Shown piece by piece: positions 17,282 to 25,463 of a stretch of DNA of 64,000 nt (within the stretch, counting starts at the first letter, position 1; each line of letters begins with the position of its first letter). The position numbers and the translations under genes are program-made. The DNA lies in the NCBI RefSeq assembly GCF_002797875.1, contig NZ_PGFC01000004.1:62001-126000 (forward strand). Direction: 5' to 3'. Origin of the DNA: Pseudoscardovia suis (GTDB lineage: Bacteria > Actinomycetota > Actinomycetes > Actinomycetales > Bifidobacteriaceae). Below the pieces are notes generated by a model, which worked only from the letters and a program-made list of their open reading frames with translations, was not told the DNA's origin and did no database searches.

Positions 17282-17406
17282 CGCAATTCCCTGTATTGCG
17301 GCGCGCCACGGGCAGTGCGGTGTCGGGCTTGATGAAGCCCCGACGCCTGGCACTGTCCGATGGCGCGCCGTTGTCGTATTTGCGCGTGTGTTGCGCGAGG
17401 ATTTGT

Positions 17407-17541
17407 GGGGTGTTTGCGGGGTATCTGGGGTGTTTGCGGGGTATCTGTGGGGTATCTGGGGTTTCCGTGGGCATCTGCGTGTGCGCGTGCCTGTGGACTA
17501 TCGTGACTGCCGGCATGCGCGTGGCATGCGTGGCATGCGTG
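17407..17541 (+). repeat. short tandem repeats in the osmC-thyA gap
   Basis: The 355-bp gap 17282-17636 carries two tandem copies of GGGGTGTTTGCGGGGTATCT (17407-17446) plus a partial third, then three copies of GTGGCATGCG (about 17513-17541). A TAAACT at 17624-17629 lies 7 bp before the thyA ATG, so a leaderless thyA transcript is possible. Confidence 0.75.
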
Positions 17542-17636
17542 TCGCGCGGAGGTTCGCGGCGAGTCGCGTCGCTGATTGCGCTGGCGGCTGACGCTCGGTT
17601 CGCATGTTTTAAGCCTTCGCGTTTAAACTGGCAGCC

Positions 17637-18509
17637 ATGGCTTTGACACCAGAAGAACTTGAATCCATCCGCGCTCGCATTCCCGCCAAGCCGGAAAGCG
17701 ACATCCCTACGCCGTACGAAGACCTTGTGCGTCGCATCCTCACCGAAGGCACACTTAAATCCGACCGCACTGGCACGGGCACCATCAGCCTGTTCGGTCA
17801 GCAGATGCGCTTCGACCTGAGCAAAGGCTTCCCGCTCATCACCACGAAAAGGGTGTGGTTCAAGGGCGTGGCTTACGAACTGCTGTGGTTCCTCAAGGGC
17901 AGCAGCAACATCAATTGGCTGGTCGAGCATGGCGTGCACATCTGGGATGAGTGGGCGGACGCTGACGGCAACCTGGGGCCGGTCTACGGCGTGCAGTGGC
18001 GCAGCTGGCCGGCGCCCACGAAGGATGATCCCAACCGCACGATTGACCAGATCGCAAATGTCGTGGATCTGATTCGCAACAATCCTGACTCCCGTCGCAT
18101 GATTGTGACCGCATGGAATCCCGCCGAAGTCGAGAATATGGCGCTGCCTCCGTGCCACGCGCTGTTCCAGTTCTACGTGGCGGATGGCAAGCTCAGCTGC
18201 CAGCTGTATCAGCGCAGTTGCGATATGTTCCTCGGGGTGCCTTTCAACATCGCGTCGTATTCCCTGCTTACGTGCATGATGGCGCAGCAGACGGGGCTGG
18301 AGCCGGGCGAATTCGTGTGGACCGGCGGCGATTGCCATGTGTATGACAACCACGTGGAGCAGGTGCTCGAGCAGCTGAGCCGTGCGCCGTATCCGTATCC
18401 GACGCTGAGCATCGACAAGGCGCCGAGCATCTTTGAATATCAGTACGAGGACTTCCACGTGGAGAACTACCAGCATCACGCCAAGATCGCCGCGCCTGTG
18501 GCGGTATGA
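17637..18509 (+). CDS. thyA: thymidylate synthase
   Basis: Makes dTMP from dUMP using methylene-tetrahydrofolate, producing dihydrofolate. [12 protein letters not shown] is the substrate-loop region, the catalytic Cys173 is in [13 protein letters not shown], and [17 protein letters not shown] is the phosphate- and folate-binding stretch. 290 residues, complete. No clear ribosome-binding site precedes ATG 17637. The next gene is dihydrofolate reductase, the usual partner that recycles the product. Confidence 0.97.
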   Translation: MALTPEELESIRARIPAKPESDIPTPYEDLVRRILTEGTLKSDRTGTGTISLFGQQMRFDLSKGFPLITTKRVWFKGVAYELLWFLKGSSNINWLVEHGVHIWDEWADADGNLGPVYGVQWRSWPAPTKDDPNRTIDQIANVVDLIRNNPDSRRMIVTAWNPAEVENMALPPCHALFQFYVADGKLSCQLYQRSCDMFLGVPFNIASYSLLTCMMAQQTGLEPGEFVWTGGDCHVYDNHVEQVLEQLSRAPYPYPTLSIDKAPSIFEYQYEDFHVENYQHHAKIAAPVAV

Positions 18510-18560
18510 GGCGATTGCGCCGGAAGGTGCGCGGCCGGAGGATGCGGCGGTGAACTCGGC

Positions 18561-18631
18561 AGCACGTGCGGCGGCAACTGCGGTCGGCGGATGCGGCGGC
18601 ACGTGCGGCGGGTGTGGCGGCACGTGCGGCG
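18561..18631 (+). repeat. 21-bp-period GC-rich repeat between thyA and folA
   Basis: GGCGGCACGTGCGGCG occurs at 18595-18610 and again at 18616-18631, with a diverged copy near 18561. Confidence 0.6.
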
Positions 18632-18712
18632 TTGTGCGGTGATGATACACTGTTGCACTAGTCTCATGTTTGATTTCCATATGGCCATATGACCTAAGGA
18701 GTGATTAACGAT

Positions 18713-19417
18713 ATGGAGCATGACAGTCATAACAGAACGGACCATCACGAACCCAAGCCCGGATTTTCCGGGCGTATGAGCGACGGTCACCGTGACGATG
18801 ACGATCTCTTCGAGGACGAAGAGGAATACGACGAATTCGATGGCGATGACGAACCCAAGCGTACGTGGGTGAATCTTATTTGGGCGCAGGCGCACACGCC
18901 GAACGGGACCGAAGGAATTGGCAACGGCGGTAAAATGCCGTGGCATCTTGCCGAGGACATGAAGCATTTCAAGGCGCTCACGGTGTCGCATCCGGTGATT
19001 ATGGGGCGCAAGACGTGGGAATCCATGGGGTGCAAGCCGCTGCCAAACCGCGATAACATCGTGATTTCTTCCGATCCCAATTATCGGGCTCCGGGCGCAA
19101 CGGTCGCGACCAATCCCGAGGGTGCCCTGGAAATCGCCAGCCAGGCAGCCATTCCGGATGATGGAATGGATCATTCTGAAATTTGGATTATCGGCGGAGC
19201 CCAAGTCTTCCGCGAATTGAAAGACGAAGCCGACCGTGCGTATGTGACGCAGATCGATGGCACTTACGATGCGGATGTGTACGCCCCCGTGCTCAACGAC
19301 GACGATTGGCGCCTCGAAGAGGAATCCCCGTGGATGACGCCCGCGAAGGATGTCGATGTGCCGCGTTTCCGCTATCTTGTGTATCGCAAGGTCGAAGACG
19401 AGGACCGCGACGACTGA
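18713..19417 (+). CDS. folA: dihydrofolate reductase with acidic N-terminal extension
   Basis: Reduces dihydrofolate to tetrahydrofolate with NADPH. The core starts at about residue 45 (VNLIWAQAHTPNGTEGIGNGGKMPW). PVIMGRKTWESM and IWIIGGAQVF are the NADPH-binding blocks, and MPWHLAEDM carries the catalytic acid. About 45 extra N-terminal residues are very acidic and His-rich (DDDDLFEDEEEYDEFDGDDE) and are not part of known DHFR folds. ATG 18713 follows TAAGGAGTGA; a GTG at 18701 overlaps the ribosome-binding site and is unlikely. Partner of thyA upstream. Confidence 0.95.
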   Translation: MEHDSHNRTDHHEPKPGFSGRMSDGHRDDDDLFEDEEEYDEFDGDDEPKRTWVNLIWAQAHTPNGTEGIGNGGKMPWHLAEDMKHFKALTVSHPVIMGRKTWESMGCKPLPNRDNIVISSDPNYRAPGATVATNPEGALEIASQAAIPDDGMDHSEIWIIGGAQVFRELKDEADRAYVTQIDGTYDADVYAPVLNDDDWRLEEESPWMTPAKDVDVPRFRYLVYRKVEDEDRDD

Positions 19418-19554
19418 CCGATATTGTCTGGTCGCAACAGGTCGGGGCTGCTGATTGGGTGGGCTGCCCCGGCTGTTGCGTTGCGGCCTGTGCGGGTGCG
19501 GACCGATAGAATCCACCCGTTTGACCCATTCGCTTGCCATTATGAAGGAGCAGC

Positions 19555-20076
19555 ATGGCTGATTCCAAAGACTCTCGTTACACCATCACCACCGTGTGCA
19601 CCGGCAACATCTGCCGGTCGCCAATGGCGGAGATAATCCTGCGCGCACGCGTGGAGGACGAAGGACTGAGTGATTCGATCCGCGTGATGTCGAGCGGCGT
19701 GAGCGACGAGGAATACAGCCATCCCATTGATCCGCGCGCCGTGCGCGTGCTGCGTGCCCGGGGATACGAGATTCCCAAGCATCATTTTGCGCACGCCATC
19801 ACGCGCGCTGAAATCGACGCCACCGACCTATTCCTGCCGATGACCGCGTCGCATATGCGCTCGCTGCTGCGCATGTTGCCGCCGCAGGACCGCAGCAAGG
19901 TGCACATGTACCGTTCGTTCGACCCGAATCTTCCCAAGCCGGCGCCCGGCAAGGAATACGAGATTGACCTTGTGGATCCGTGGTATGGCGGGCCCGAGGA
20001 TTTCGAGATTGCCATTGACCAGATCGAGGAAGTGGCGCCCTACATCATCGATTGGGTGAAGGGCGAGATCGGGTGA
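19555..20076 (+). CDS. low molecular weight protein tyrosine phosphatase
   Basis: 173 residues. The catalytic loop is CTGNICRS (Cys15, Arg21) and the general acid is Asp141 in DPWYGG, both as in LMW phosphotyrosine phosphatases. These often regulate polysaccharide export kinases or stress responses; no kinase gene is nearby. ATG 19555 follows GAAGGAGCAGC. It is followed by a long gene-free repeat region and a terminator. Confidence 0.92.
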   Translation: MADSKDSRYTITTVCTGNICRSPMAEIILRARVEDEGLSDSIRVMSSGVSDEEYSHPIDPRAVRVLRARGYEIPKHHFAHAITRAEIDATDLFLPMTASHMRSLLRMLPPQDRSKVHMYRSFDPNLPKPAPGKEYEIDLVDPWYGGPEDFEIAIDQIEEVAPYIIDWVKGEIG

Positions 20077-20094
20077 CGGTGATGTCGGGCGAAG

Positions 20095-20228
20095 GTGAGT
20101 TTTCCTGACGGGTGAGATTGCCTGACATGTGAGATTGCCTGATAGGTGGACTTGCCTGAAGGATGAATCCGCCTGAAAGCGAGTTTGCCCGAAGGGTGGG
20201 GTTGCCTGACAGGCGAGATTGCTTGAGC
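20095..20228 (+). repeat. 17-bp degenerate tandem repeat, eight copies
   Basis: Units of the type GTGAGATTGCCTGACAG follow one another with 1-6 changes each and occasional 1-base length change. First of four repeat types in the gene-free stretch 20077-21371. Confidence 0.8.
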
Positions 20229-20255
20229 TTGTGTGTTGTCACCGCAAGGATCCTT

Positions 20256-20292
20256 GGCCGCGCAGCGACAACGCTGTGCGGCCTTTGTTTTA
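20256..20292 (+). terminator. intrinsic terminator
   Basis: GGCCGCGCAGC-GACAAC-GCTGTGCGGCC (one wobble) followed by TTTGTTTT. It probably ends transcription of the phosphatase gene about 180 bp upstream, after the tandem repeat. Confidence 0.8.
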
Positions 20293-20342
20293 GGCGGATT
20301 CTGGTTTGGAAGTAGATTCCAACGGTGGTCGCAGCCTCTTCG

Positions 20343-20430
20343 TCGTACATCCATACATCCGCACGCCAATCCGCGCATCCATACGCCGATCCGCACGCCG
20401 ATCCGCGCATCCGTACGCCGGTCCGCGGAT
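20343..20430 (+). repeat. about 10-bp-period repeat of ATCCGCACGCCG type
   Basis: Alternating ATCCGCGC, ATCCATACGCCG and ATCCGCACGCCG blocks, directly next to the 72-bp array. Confidence 0.65.
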
Positions 20431-20434
20431 TCGC

Positions 20435-21169
20435 TCGCCGAAGACGGAGGTTTGATTCCCTTTCGGGGGTTGTCTAACTTCCGTCTTCGGCGACATTCTG
20501 GTTTGTTCGCCGAAGACGGAGGATGGAATCCCTTTTTGGGACCCTGTAACTTCCGTTTTCGGCGAATCCAAAATTCGCTCGCCGATGGTGGAGGTTTGGT
20601 ACCCTTCCTAGAGGTCTGTAACCTCCGTTTTCGGCGAATTATTCGTGAGTCGCCGAAGAGGGAAGTTTGGGACCCGTTTTCTTTGCATGTATCCTCCGTC
20701 TTCGGCGAGCGGTTGGTGATGTCGCCGATGGTGGAGGTTTGGGGCCTGTGTGGGGATCTTGTAACTTCCGTCTTCGGCGAATCCTGGTTTTGTTCGCCGA
20801 AGACGGAGGTTTGATTCCCTTTCGGGGGTTGTCTAACTTCCGTCTTCGGCGACATTCTGGTTTGTTCGCCGAAGACGGAGGATGGAATCCCTTTTTGGGA
20901 CCCTGTAACTTCCGTTTTCGGCGAATCCCAGGTTTGTTCGCCGATGGTGGAGGTTGGGGGTGGGTTTGGGAACCGTCTAGCCTCCGCTATCGGCGAACGG
21001 TTGGTGGTGTCGCCGATAGCGGAGGTTGGATTTCCCCTCGAGGGTTGTCTAACTTCCGTCTTCGGCGACATTCTGGCTTGTTCGCCGAAGACGGAGGTTT
21101 GGGCCCCTTTCTAGGGGGACTGTAACCTCCATATTCGGCGAATCTTGGATTTGTCGCCGATGAGGGAGG
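20435..21169. repeat. array of ten 72-bp palindromic units plus a partial eleventh
   Basis: Each unit begins TCGCCGAAGACGGAGG (variants GATGGTGG, GATAGCGG) and ends (C/T)TTCCGTCTTCGGCGA, so the two ends pair. Units are separated by about 12-13 bp of mostly (A)TTCTGGTTTG type. The mean step is 71.9 bp. Inside many units a short CCC-loop-GGG hairpin is kept with changing sequence (TCCC/GGGA, CCCC/GGGG). Units 1-2 (20435-20569) are repeated exactly as units 6-7 (20794-20928). Because the step is a multiple of three, long open frames appear on both strands, but none has a start signal or normal composition. Not a CRISPR: the arms vary and the inner parts are shared between units. Confidence 0.88.
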
Positions 21170-21199
21170 TTGCGTGGATTCTGGTGGGCGCAGCGGCTT

Positions 21200-21323
21200 G
21201 AGGAGAGGGAAGAGGGGAAAGGGGGAGGGAAAGGAAAGAAAGGAAAGGAAAGGAAAGAGAGGAAGAAAAGAAGAAGGAAGAGGAAGAAGAAAAGAAGAAA
21301 AGAGGAAGAAGAAAGAAGAAAAG
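21200..21323 (+). other. 124-nt uninterrupted polypurine tract
   Basis: Only A and G from 21200 to 21323, then one T, then purines again to 21344. It begins about 30 bp after the palindromic array and ends at the tRNA-Phe terminator. Mirror-like GGAAA and GAAGAA stretches could form triplex (H-) DNA. Confidence 0.92.
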
Positions 21324-21340
21324 TGAAGGGGAGAAGAGGG

Positions 21341-21367
21341 AAAACAAAACCCCGCGAGGGGCGGGGC
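21341..21367 (-). terminator. intrinsic terminator after tRNA-Phe
   Basis: Minus strand: CCCCGC-CCCTC-GCGGGG followed by TTTTGTTTT. Confidence 0.85.
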
Positions 21368-21371
21368 TGGG

Positions 21372-21447
21372 TGGTGGCTCCGAGCGGCATCGATCCGCTG
21401 ACCTCACGATTTTCAGTCGTACGCTCTACCAACTGAGCTACAGAGCC
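21372..21447 (-). tRNA. tRNA-Phe (anticodon GAA)
   Basis: 76 nt. Acceptor GGCTCTG pairs with CGGAGCC (one wobble), anticodon loop CTGAAAA, discriminator A, encoded CCA. Confidence 0.95.
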
Positions 21448-21453
21448 TTAGAA

Positions 21454-21480
21454 CAAAAAACCCAGGCGAACCTGGGTTCT
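21454..21480 (-). terminator. intrinsic terminator between tRNA-Asp and tRNA-Phe
   Basis: Minus strand: AACCCAGG-TTCG-CCTGGGTT then TTTTG. It should separate the two tRNA transcripts unless read through. Confidence 0.8.
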
Positions 21481-21487
21481 CATTCAG

Positions 21488-21561
21488 CGACTCCGGCCGG
21501 ACTTGAACCGGTGACCTCCGCCGTGACAGGGCGGCGCTCTAACCAACTGAGCTACGGAGCC
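21488..21561 (-). tRNA. tRNA-Asp (anticodon GTC)
   Basis: 74 nt. Acceptor GGCTCCG/CGGAGTC, anticodon loop CTGTCAC, T-arm GGTTCAAGTCC, discriminator G; CCA is not encoded. Confidence 0.94.
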
Positions 21562-21593
21562 ATCGTGCTGACTTGCGTCAGGCAACAAGAGAG

Positions 21594-21623
21594 ATAATAC
21601 ATACAACCTCCTGATCATGCAAA
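21594..21623 (-). promoter_or_regulatory. putative promoter of the tRNA-Asp/tRNA-Phe genes
   Basis: Minus strand TTTGCA and TATTAT with an 18-bp spacer, 33 bp before the mature tRNA-Asp 5' end. The rest of the 341-bp gap 21562-21902 shows nothing clear. Confidence 0.5.
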
Positions 21624-21902
21624 TCGAAACGGCAAATTTCTTCCTTCGGCGTGTCGCGTTCGCCAGAAAGTGACGAATCACAAGTATTTCCAAGCGTTAT
21701 GCGCCTCGCCGTGGCGACACGGTATGATTCGTGTGGCGCGGCTTGTGTGTGACGCATGGGCGCGCGTTGCGGTGTGCAGAAGGCGGCGCGTCCGGAATAT
21801 TCCCGGCTGTGGTCGGTGGATGTGGCGCATGGCCCTTCAGGCATCCGCTGGGAATAGCTTGCTCATACGCGACGGAATTTTTCGGAAACGGCGGGATACA
21901 AG

Positions 21903-22988
21903 ATGACGGACGAAGAAACGGCAGTGGAAACAGGTACGGTGAAGAACACCGCGGATTCGCAGACTTCTGAAATCGTGAATCCGCAGGTGGCGGCGGGCAC
22001 TCAAGACGGTGATTCCGCAGCCCGCGGTGATTCTGCTGCGCATGTGATGCTACCGCCGGCAGATGCCGCGGACTCGGAGGCGGACACGAACATGGGCACG
22101 GAGGCGGGCTCGAACGAGAACGCGAACACTGACGCGGACACTGACACGGAGGCGGACGCGAACATGGACTCGGACACGAACACAGAATCTGCCGCGATTC
22201 GTTCCCCGCGCCGCCGTGCCGTCGTGTCGTTCGTGCGCCGTTCGTCCCACTTGGACGGGCGCCTGGCTCGGGCTTGGGAGCAATGCGCCCCGCAATACCT
22301 GCTGCATCTGCCAAACGGCGGACGGGACCTTGGCGTAGATCCCGCGTATCGATTCACGCGCGCGGAGGTGCTGCGCCTGTGGGGCAGCGACCGCCCGTTG
22401 GTGGTGGAGATCGGCACCGGGCAGGGGGAGAACGTGATAGCCGCCGCCCAGCGTGAGCCCAACCGCAACTTCCTGGCACTCGAGGTGTATGACCCCGGTG
22501 TCGCCCATACATTGCTGCGTGCTGGCAAGGAAGGCCTGTTCAATCTGCGCGTCGCTCAGGTCAATGCGCCCGAATTGCTCGCTGTGTGCGAGGAAGGGCT
22601 GCTTGACGAGGTGTGGACGTTCTTCCCCGATCCGTGGCCGAAGATGAAGCATCACAAGCGTCGCATTGTGCAGCCGGCGCTCGCGGCGAACGTTCACAGG
22701 GCGCTCAAAGCGGGTGGAGTGTGGCGCATCGCCACCGATATCGACGATTACGCCTTGCATGTGCACGAGGTCATGGACGGCGCCCCGGGATTTGAAAACG
22801 TGGGGAGCATCGAGGTGTCTTTGCCTACGCAGCATGTGGGCAAGGGCGATGCCGACCGCGCTGCCGAGTTTCCGCATGCGATGTTCAGGGAATCCGAGCG
22901 ATTCGCCGGGAGGGTGCTGACGAACTTCGAAAAGAAAGGCTTGGACGCTGGGCGCACGATTCACGATTTCACGTATCGCGCGGTCTGA
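21903..22988 (+). CDS. trmB: tRNA (guanine-N7-)-methyltransferase with long acidic N-terminus
   Basis: Methylates G46 in the tRNA variable loop using S-adenosylmethionine. The SAM site is [12 protein letters not shown] and the TrmB signature is [17 protein letters not shown]. The catalytic core spans about residues 105-361. The first ~100 residues are an Asp/Thr/Asn/Glu repeat region ([19 protein letters not shown]) with no known fold. The upstream ribosome-binding site is weak, so an internal ATG at 22047 could be the real start; that would drop part of the acidic stretch. It sits in a tRNA-rich neighbourhood. Confidence 0.9.
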   Translation: MTDEETAVETGTVKNTADSQTSEIVNPQVAAGTQDGDSAARGDSAAHVMLPPADAADSEADTNMGTEAGSNENANTDADTDTEADANMDSDTNTESAAIRSPRRRAVVSFVRRSSHLDGRLARAWEQCAPQYLLHLPNGGRDLGVDPAYRFTRAEVLRLWGSDRPLVVEIGTGQGENVIAAAQREPNRNFLALEVYDPGVAHTLLRAGKEGLFNLRVAQVNAPELLAVCEEGLLDEVWTFFPDPWPKMKHHKRRIVQPALAANVHRALKAGGVWRIATDIDDYALHVHEVMDGAPGFENVGSIEVSLPTQHVGKGDADRAAEFPHAMFRESERFAGRVLTNFEKKGLDAGRTIHDFTYRAV

Positions 22989-23098
22989 TGCCGCGCGGTG
23001 GCGTGGTGGCATGGTGATGTGGCGCGGTGGCGTGGCGTGTCGTGCGGTAGGCGCGACACGCCGTACAGGCGTGGCATTTCCTTGTTTTTGAGGCGGAT

Positions 23099-23127
23099 TT
23101 GCCACAATCGCATGGTTTGCGTATACT
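23099..23127 (+). promoter_or_regulatory. promoter of tRNA-Glu
   Basis: TTGCCA (23099-23104) and TATACT (23122-23127) with an ideal 17-bp spacer, 11 bp before the mature tRNA. Confidence 0.75.
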
Positions 23128-23138
23128 AACCCAAGTGC

Positions 23139-23210
23139 GCCCCCTTCGTCTAACGGTTAGGACACCAGACTTTCAATCTGACAACGAGAGTTCGACTCTC
23201 TCAGGGGGTA
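23139..23210 (+). tRNA. tRNA-Glu (anticodon TTC)
   Basis: 72 nt. Acceptor GCCCCCT/AGGGGGT (G1-U72 wobble), anticodon loop CTTTCAA, T-arm AGAGTTCGACTCT, discriminator A, CCA not encoded. Confidence 0.93.
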
Positions 23211-23220
23211 CGAAGTAGAT

Positions 23221-23258
23221 GGAATCCCAGGTTTGCGCCTGGGGTTCCTTTTTTCGTT
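23221..23258 (+). terminator. intrinsic terminator after tRNA-Glu
   Basis: GGAATCCCAGG-TTTGCG-CCTGGGGTTCC followed by TTTTTT. Confidence 0.9.
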
Positions 23259-23492
23259 TGAATCTTCAGCCTGGTTAATCACCGAACGGAGATTGCGTTT
23301 CACAGGCCAAGATTCAGAGCGCGTCGATGTCGTCATGCCGCGGTGCTGATGCCGCGGTGCTGATGTCACAGCGTTGATGCCGCAGCACCGTCATGCTGGA
23401 ATCGACCAGCTCCCAGAATTCAATAAGGTTATTTGGTTCAATCCCTCAGTTGTGATGCCTACAGTCATCGTCAGACTTGGAAAGGACGTCGC

Positions 23493-24428
23493 ATGGCAAA
23501 ACACGGGTACCGCTTCTTGCCTGACCGCAAGTACAAGCGCCGCCGCTTCGTGGCACTGTGCTTGCTGTTTGTTTTTGCGGCATCGCTCACGTGGGGCGTG
23601 GAAACAGCATTGTCCGCTTCGCATGGTGCTGCGGACAGCGCCGCGGCAGAAACCGAAGACGCGGTGCAATCCGCGGATTCCGTTGCACCGGATGATGCGT
23701 CCGGCAGTGACGCGGCCGACGATCAGGCCGCAGCCGATCCCACTGCTACGCCTGACGCGGACATCACTGCGCAAGTGCAGCCTTCGCTGGATTCCATTTT
23801 CGCAGGCGCTGAGTATTCCGTGAAGGTCACGAATCTTGCGACGGGCGTCACGAAGGTCGCCATCGGTGCCGACCAGCAATACACATCCGCGAGCACATAC
23901 AAGCTTTACATAGCGTATTCCATGATTTCCATGGTCGAGCAGGGAACTGTCTCGTGGAGCTCGCCCCTTAACGGCACCACGCTCAAGTCATGCTTCTCCG
24001 ACATGATTATTCAATCTGACAACGAATGCCCGACGGCGTGGCTGGAAAAATACGGCTTTTCGGCCATCAACCAGCAGGTGGCGCAAGCCGGATTCAGCAA
24101 CACGCAGATTGCCCACGCCAATATGCTCACCACACCGTCGGATTTGACCGATTACCTGACGCGCTTGTATGACGGGACGTTCATGGATGCCGATTCCCGT
24201 GCGTTCCTGATTGATTGCATGGAGTCGCAGATTTATCGCAGCGGCATCCCCACGGGTATCGGTGACTCCGGGACTGTGGCAGACAAGGTCGGCTTCCTCG
24301 ACGACCTGCTGCATGACGCAGCCATTATCTACACCGACAAGGGCGATTACACAATGGTCATCATGACCAATGAATCGTCGTGGAGTGCAATCGCCCAAGC
24401 GGCGGCCACGATTTACGCGGCGTTGTGA
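23493..24428 (+). CDS. class A beta-lactamase-like secreted serine hydrolase
   Basis: 311 residues. Basic N-terminus, one membrane helix or signal peptide (~18-38), an Ala/Asp linker, then a penicillin-recognising fold. The active Ser134 and Lys137 are in SASTYKLYIA (SxxK), the SDN loop is at 175-177 (IQSDNECPTAWL), and KVGF replaces KTG. I see no clear class A ExxLN omega-loop glutamate, so lactamase activity is doubtful; a wall-linked esterase or peptidase is as likely. ATG 23493 follows GGAAAGG. The end overlaps the convergent glycosyltransferase gene by 16 bp. Confidence 0.82.
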   Translation: MAKHGYRFLPDRKYKRRRFVALCLLFVFAASLTWGVETALSASHGAADSAAAETEDAVQSADSVAPDDASGSDAADDQAAADPTATPDADITAQVQPSLDSIFAGAEYSVKVTNLATGVTKVAIGADQQYTSASTYKLYIAYSMISMVEQGTVSWSSPLNGTTLKSCFSDMIIQSDNECPTAWLEKYGFSAINQQVAQAGFSNTQIAHANMLTTPSDLTDYLTRLYDGTFMDADSRAFLIDCMESQIYRSGIPTGIGDSGTVADKVGFLDDLLHDAAIIYTDKGDYTMVIMTNESSWSAIAQAAATIYAAL

Positions 24429-25417
24429 GCGTCGGCGCCGGCTGCTATGTCGGCGCTGGAGGTTCTCGTGCCGACAGCATCTGCGCCGCTGCCAGCGTTA
24501 GCGCCAGCAGCGTCATGCTGCTGCACAGGCACCCACGGGGCGTCATTGTCTTCTTCGGAATCCATCAGCTTCATCTGTTCGTCCAGCCACATGCGCTCGG
24601 CGGGATCCACATCCTTCATCTTCAAAAACAGCTGATACTGCGGGTAAAACAGGTGCAGCATCGGGTAGAGGGCGCGGAACGTGACCTCCGGCTTGTGGAA
24701 CCTCCAGTGGCGCGGATGCGCGTTGAACGTGTTTTTGAAGCGGTCCATGTAAGCCAGGAAGCTCGGCAGCGACGAATCGATGCGGCGCGCGCTCATCGCG
24801 GCGATCATGCGCGGGCAATACACGGTTTTCAGACCGTCGCCAATCAGATGCAGCGACACGTCGATGTCTTCGTGCATCACGTCCGCCTTGTCGCGGCACA
24901 CCTCGGTGCGGATGCGCTTCCATGCCGTGGCGCGCACCGCCATGTTCGAGCCGAAAAGCAGCGGATGGTCGCCGTCGGCACGGTAGATATGCTTGCGAAT
25001 CTTGTTGTCGCCCTTCAGCCCGAAGTGCCTCGCCGGCATGTCGTAATACGCCACCGGTCCCGTGCAGCCCATCGCATCGGGATCCTCGGTGAACACGCCA
25101 GAAACGACCTCCACCCAATCAGGCTTGAGCATGCAATCGGCGTCGAAACGGCCGAGCACGTCGCCGGTGGCGTGGTCCAGGCCGTAGTTGCGCGTGGGGA
25201 TGAGCCCTTGCTCGGCATCCTGCTCCATGAGGATGATGTGCGCCTCGGGGTGCGTGTCGATGAAGCTCTGCACGATCTGCCGGGTGTTGTCAGTGGATTT
25301 GTTGTCGACGACGATGATTTCCTTCGCCGGCATCGTCTGCCGCACGCAGCACGTGAGGCAGTCCTCGATGCGTTCGGCTTCGTTCCATGCCGGAATCACC
25401 AATGAGACTGAAAGCAT
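24413..25417 (-). CDS. family 2 glycosyltransferase
   Basis: 334 residues with a GT-A fold: SLVIPAWNEAERIEDCL at the N-terminus, VVDNKSTDNT, and the metal-binding DxD in GRFDADC. No strong membrane helix. The C-terminal ~60 residues are Ala/Gly/Asp-rich. It uses a nucleotide sugar to extend a polysaccharide or glycolipid; acceptor unknown. GAAGG precedes ATG 25417 very closely. Divergent from the AI-2E-family permease gene, with the processive GT2 beyond it, suggesting a shared envelope function. Confidence 0.85.
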   Translation of the reverse strand: MLSVSLVIPAWNEAERIEDCLTCCVRQTMPAKEIIVVDNKSTDNTRQIVQSFIDTHPEAHIILMEQDAEQGLIPTRNYGLDHATGDVLGRFDADCMLKPDWVEVVSGVFTEDPDAMGCTGPVAYYDMPARHFGLKGDNKIRKHIYRADGDHPLLFGSNMAVRATAWKRIRTEVCRDKADVMHEDIDVSLHLIGDGLKTVYCPRMIAAMSARRIDSSLPSFLAYMDRFKNTFNAHPRHWRFHKPEVTFRALYPMLHLFYPQYQLFLKMKDVDPAERMWLDEQMKLMDSEEDNDAPWVPVQQHDAAGANAGSGADAVGTRTSSADIAAGADAHNAA

Positions 25418-25463
25418 ACCTTCACAATACCCGACGGCTGATATCAGGATTTATTGTCGGACG

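Noticed and set aside
20040..21125. Proteins encoded by the long open frames in the repeat block
   Set aside because: They only mirror the 72-bp repeat on both strands, lack ribosome-binding sites and have extreme composition.
20435..21169. CRISPR array
   Set aside because: The repeated arms vary, the inner segments are shared between units instead of being unique spacers, the step is 72 bp with paired ends, and no cas gene is present.
21170..21436. Lys/Glu/Arg-rich frame in the purine tract
   Set aside because: Its composition follows only from the purine run, and it overlaps a terminator and tRNA-Phe.
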